64,000 bases of DNA, taken from an uncultured Alphaproteobacteria bacterium. GTDB lineage: Bacteria > Pseudomonadota > Alphaproteobacteria > Caulobacterales > Caulobacteraceae. The stretch covers positions 124,001-188,000 of the forward strand of contig CALETE010000080.1 of assembly GCA_937920085.1 (NCBI GenBank), written 5' to 3'. The position numbers and the translations under genes are program-made. Under the pieces are notes generated by a model. It ran no database searches. It saw nothing but the letters and a program-made list of their open reading frames with translations, and was not told the DNA's origin. Each line of letters starts with the position of its first letter. Within the stretch, counting starts at the first letter, position 1. Below, piece after piece: positions 62,043 through 64,000 of this stretch.

Positions 62043-63371
62043 TTATCGCGCCGCTTGGTCTTCAGGGGCGGCAACCAACTCCGGCACAAAAAGATGCAGC
62101 CATAGAAGGCCCAGCAGATAGGAGACCGCCGCAACCGCCAGTAAGGGTCCATACCCCATGCCTGCCGTAAGAATTTCCCCGGCAACGAACACAATAGCCA
62201 TGCCCGCGAGGTTGCCGCACAGGGCACCAAAGCTGGTGACCTTACCGACCCTGGCCTTGGGAATAATGTCGCCGATGGTCGAGAAAATGCTCACGGAAAA
62301 CCCCTGATGTCCCGCCAGCATGAAGGCAAGAAGTCCTGCCGCCATCCAAAGGTTATGGGTCAGCAGCGCCAAGGGTGCCGTAGTGACCAAGAGGGCGGAA
62401 ACCAGCATGACGCCCTTGCGGACACGATTAATGCTCACCCCCTGGGAGATCAGCCGGGTTGAAATCCAGCCCGAAGCCAAAGACCCCACCGCTGATCCAA
62501 CATAGGCAATGGCCAAGGGCGGCCCGAGATCCTTTTGCGCCACATGGAAAACCCGGTGGAAGAAGTCAGGGGCCCAGAACAGCAGCAGCCAATAGACCTG
62601 GTCTGACAAGACCTTGGCGCCGGCAATGCCGAGTGTTCGCCGATCTGACAGCAGACCTGCCGTCCCCCGGAGCGCAGCTCTGAACCCACCACCAGGCGCT
62701 GCGCCGGCCAAGACAGGTTCCTGGTGTTGCGGAAAATTAAGCCCCCGAGTTGCGCCAATCCAGGCCAGAACCCAGACAAAACCCAAGGCCCCTGCGGCCA
62801 CAAAGCACCCTCGCCATCCCAGTCCCGCCCAGCCTAAGGCCAGACTTCCCCCGGCGATCACGGGGAGAACCAAGGGCGTGGCGATCGAACCCAGGGCCGA
62901 TGCGCCGTTCGAAATGCCAAAGACAAAGGACCTTAGGCGGGCGCTAAAGATCGTCGCTAGGGTTTTTACGAAGGACGGAGTGCCCATAGATTCCGTGGCA
63001 CCCAGCGCCACCCGAACGGCCGCGAATTGCCCCACACTAAAGGCCCAACCGTGCGCCATTGCCGCTAGGCTCCAGGCGGCAACGCCAGCCGGGGTCGCCC
63101 ACTTCACCCCCAGACGATCGACAATCCATCCGACCCCAAGATAGGCCATAGCGGCAGAAAACTGGAAAAGGGAGGCGAGCTTTCCGTAGTCCGCATCGGT
63201 CCAATGCAGGTCGTCCTCGATCATCGGCTTCAACACCGAAATGATCTGCCGATCTACCAGGTTCAGGATGCCGGCAAGCACGATCAATCCCACCAGCCAC
63301 CACCGGCGGGCCAACAGTTTCGGGTCCAGCACGTCGTCAGATGCGGAGTCTAGGGGCGCGGGCTTATCCAT
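62043..63371 (-). CDS. MFS transporter, anion:cation symporter-like
   Basis: A 442-residue major facilitator with about 12 hydrophobic helices. It has NLVDRQIISVLKPMIEDDLHW at the first helix and the loop 2-3 motif GWIVDRLGVKWATPAGVAAW, then the long G-A-T-E-S-M-G-T-P-S-F region. These are typical of the ACS (hexuronate/sugar-acid) family. It should carry a sugar acid or glycoside-derived anion across the inner membrane after uptake by the TonB receptor. Its ATG overlaps the end of the PhyH gene by eight bases. Confidence 0.9.
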   Translation of the reverse strand: MDKPAPLDSASDDVLDPKLLARRWWLVGLIVLAGILNLVDRQIISVLKPMIEDDLHWTDADYGKLASLFQFSAAMAYLGVGWIVDRLGVKWATPAGVAAWSLAAMAHGWAFSVGQFAAVRVALGATESMGTPSFVKTLATIFSARLRSFVFGISNGASALGSIATPLVLPVIAGGSLALGWAGLGWRGCFVAAGALGFVWVLAWIGATRGLNFPQHQEPVLAGAAPGGGFRAALRGTAGLLSDRRTLGIAGAKVLSDQVYWLLLFWAPDFFHRVFHVAQKDLGPPLAIAYVGSAVGSLASGWISTRLISQGVSINRVRKGVMLVSALLVTTAPLALLTHNLWMAAGLLAFMLAGHQGFSVSIFSTIGDIIPKARVGKVTSFGALCGNLAGMAIVFVAGEILTAGMGYGPLLAVAAVSYLLGLLWLHLFVPELVAAPEDQAAR

Positions 63372-64000
63372 GGGTGATGTGCTTGCCGTTCAAGAGCAGC
63401 GGAACGGCATTGCGACGCAGATGGCGCGTGCCGGGGTTCAGCATGACCTCGGGCGTGTATTGCGCCAGATAAACCCTGCGCAGGTCCGAGGTGAGGTTTG
63501 GCCCAGATGCGTGAAGCATCCGACTGGAAAACGCCACCACGCTACCCGCCGAGACTTCTAAGGCCGGACCGACGCCTGGCTTGTCCCAACCGACCAGGTC
63601 ATTGGTCTTTGGATCGCGAATGTGCGGGAGGATGCGATCTCTCGATTCCGGCACCTCGGTGAAGGGCAATATGCTGATCGTCCCATTCTCCACGGTGGCG
63701 TCGTCCAGTGGGCACCAGCAGGTCAGATAGGGCGCATGATCAATGGGGCCACCATTGCCGACCACATAGCCGGAGTCCTGATGCCAGCTGAAGGCCGAGC
63801 CGCCATCCGGCCCCTTGACCACATACTGATCGAAGAAAAAATAGGCGTCATCGCCGAGCGTCGTGCGGCAAATCTCAGCCATGATCGAGCTGAAAAGCAC
63901 TGACCTTAGGGCTGGCTGATCTCTCTGGCACTCATTGGCAAAATAGCGTTTTCCCCGCTGGTTGAGGCCCATCTGGTCCACGTGGGCGGCATCCATGCGC
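63364..64000 (-). CDS. Phytanoyl-CoA dioxygenase (PhyH) family protein, 5' end outside the window
   Basis: At least 210 residues of a 2-oxoglutarate/Fe(II) dioxygenase. The metal site is SAFSWHQDSGYVVG (His-x-Asp), with the distal histidine in FSSRMLHASGPNLT and an arginine in LRRVYLAQYTPE for 2-oxoglutarate. Family members are usually 250-300 residues, so the N-terminus probably continues beyond position 64000. PhyH proteins hydroxylate lipids, phosphonates, sugar-like and secondary metabolites. It is the first visible gene of the MFS / glycohydrolase string; the substrate is unknown. Confidence 0.88.
   Translation of the reverse strand, partial: RMDAAHVDQMGLNQRGKRYFANECQRDQPALRSVLFSSIMAEICRTTLGDDAYFFFDQYVVKGPDGGSAFSWHQDSGYVVGNGGPIDHAPYLTCWCPLDDATVENGTISILPFTEVPESRDRILPHIRDPKTNDLVGWDKPGVGPALEVSAGSVVAFSSRMLHASGPNLTSDLRRVYLAQYTPEVMLNPGTRHLRRNAVPLLLNGKHITHG

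Noticed and set aside
1..64000. CRISPR array, rRNA operon or insertion sequence
   Set aside because: No regularly spaced repeats, rRNA sequence or transposase gene with terminal inverted repeats was seen while reading through the window.

Overview
The window looks like chromosome from an alphaproteobacterium of the Caulobacterales (Caulobacter/Phenylobacterium type). This is inferred from gene content and synteny, not from a database search. The supporting features are GC-rich coding, many TonB-dependent receptors, a Suv3-type helicase followed by an S4-domain gene, the secA / peptidyl-prolyl isomerase / argJ / mutT neighbourhood, the xerD-accA and aroK-aroB-CNNM divergon, aerobic cobaltochelatase genes cobS and cobT near bolA and a J-domain gene, and an Flp-type pilin.

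Positions 1-3316 look like acquired DNA lying against the 3' end of a tRNA-Arg(CCU) gene. They hold a small XRE-like protein, a serine recombinase preceded by a dyad and short direct repeats, a membrane protein with an LprI/DUF1311-like C-terminus, a G-rich tandem repeat next to an AT palindrome, two tiny tandem ORFs and a protein with an RX4H (HEPN-like) motif. No second copy of the tRNA end was found here, so the other island boundary, if any, lies upstream.

Positions 3431-18333 carry a glycosyltransferase, a DctA carboxylate symporter, a glutathione S-transferase, a secreted carboxylesterase, a BtuB-like receptor behind a cobalamin riboswitch, L28 with its terminator, a DUF885 protein, the Suv3-like helicase with its S4 partner, and a mutT / Flp pilin / glycerate kinase string. 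Positions 18560-36618 are mostly core genes: rhlE, a small P-loop kinase, argJ, a lipoprotein PPIase, a thiolase, secA, a DUF1345-quinone reductase-NTF2 group, a TetR regulator with threonine aldolase, accA, xerD, aroK, aroB and a CNNM/CorC protein.

Positions 36615-49436 hold a three-subunit molybdenum hydroxylase of the PaoABC type, bolA, a J-domain protein, a TauD-type dioxygenase, and cobS and cobT separated by a CHASE4 hybrid histidine kinase. A phytase-like lipoprotein and a dienelactone hydrolase follow. BtuB under a B12 riboswitch and CobS/CobT suggest a cell that both imports corrinoid and inserts cobalt by the aerobic route.

Positions 49433-54645 form a galactoside locus: a GH42 beta-galactosidase diverges from an operon of SMP-30 lactonase, SDR dehydrogenase, DgoK and DgoA, matching the oxidative (De Ley-Doudoroff) route from galactose to pyruvate and glyceraldehyde 3-phosphate; the galactonate dehydratase is not in the window. 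Positions 54631-57402 are a small acyl-CoA module: a hot-dog protein and TetR regulator diverge from an acyl-CoA dehydrogenase across a perfect palindrome. Positions 57468-64000 hold a minus-strand string of PhyH dioxygenase (cut by the window edge), MFS transporter, two-part ADP-ribosylglycohydrolase-family enzyme and TonB-dependent receptor. This is the best candidate here for an undescribed uptake and breakdown pathway.
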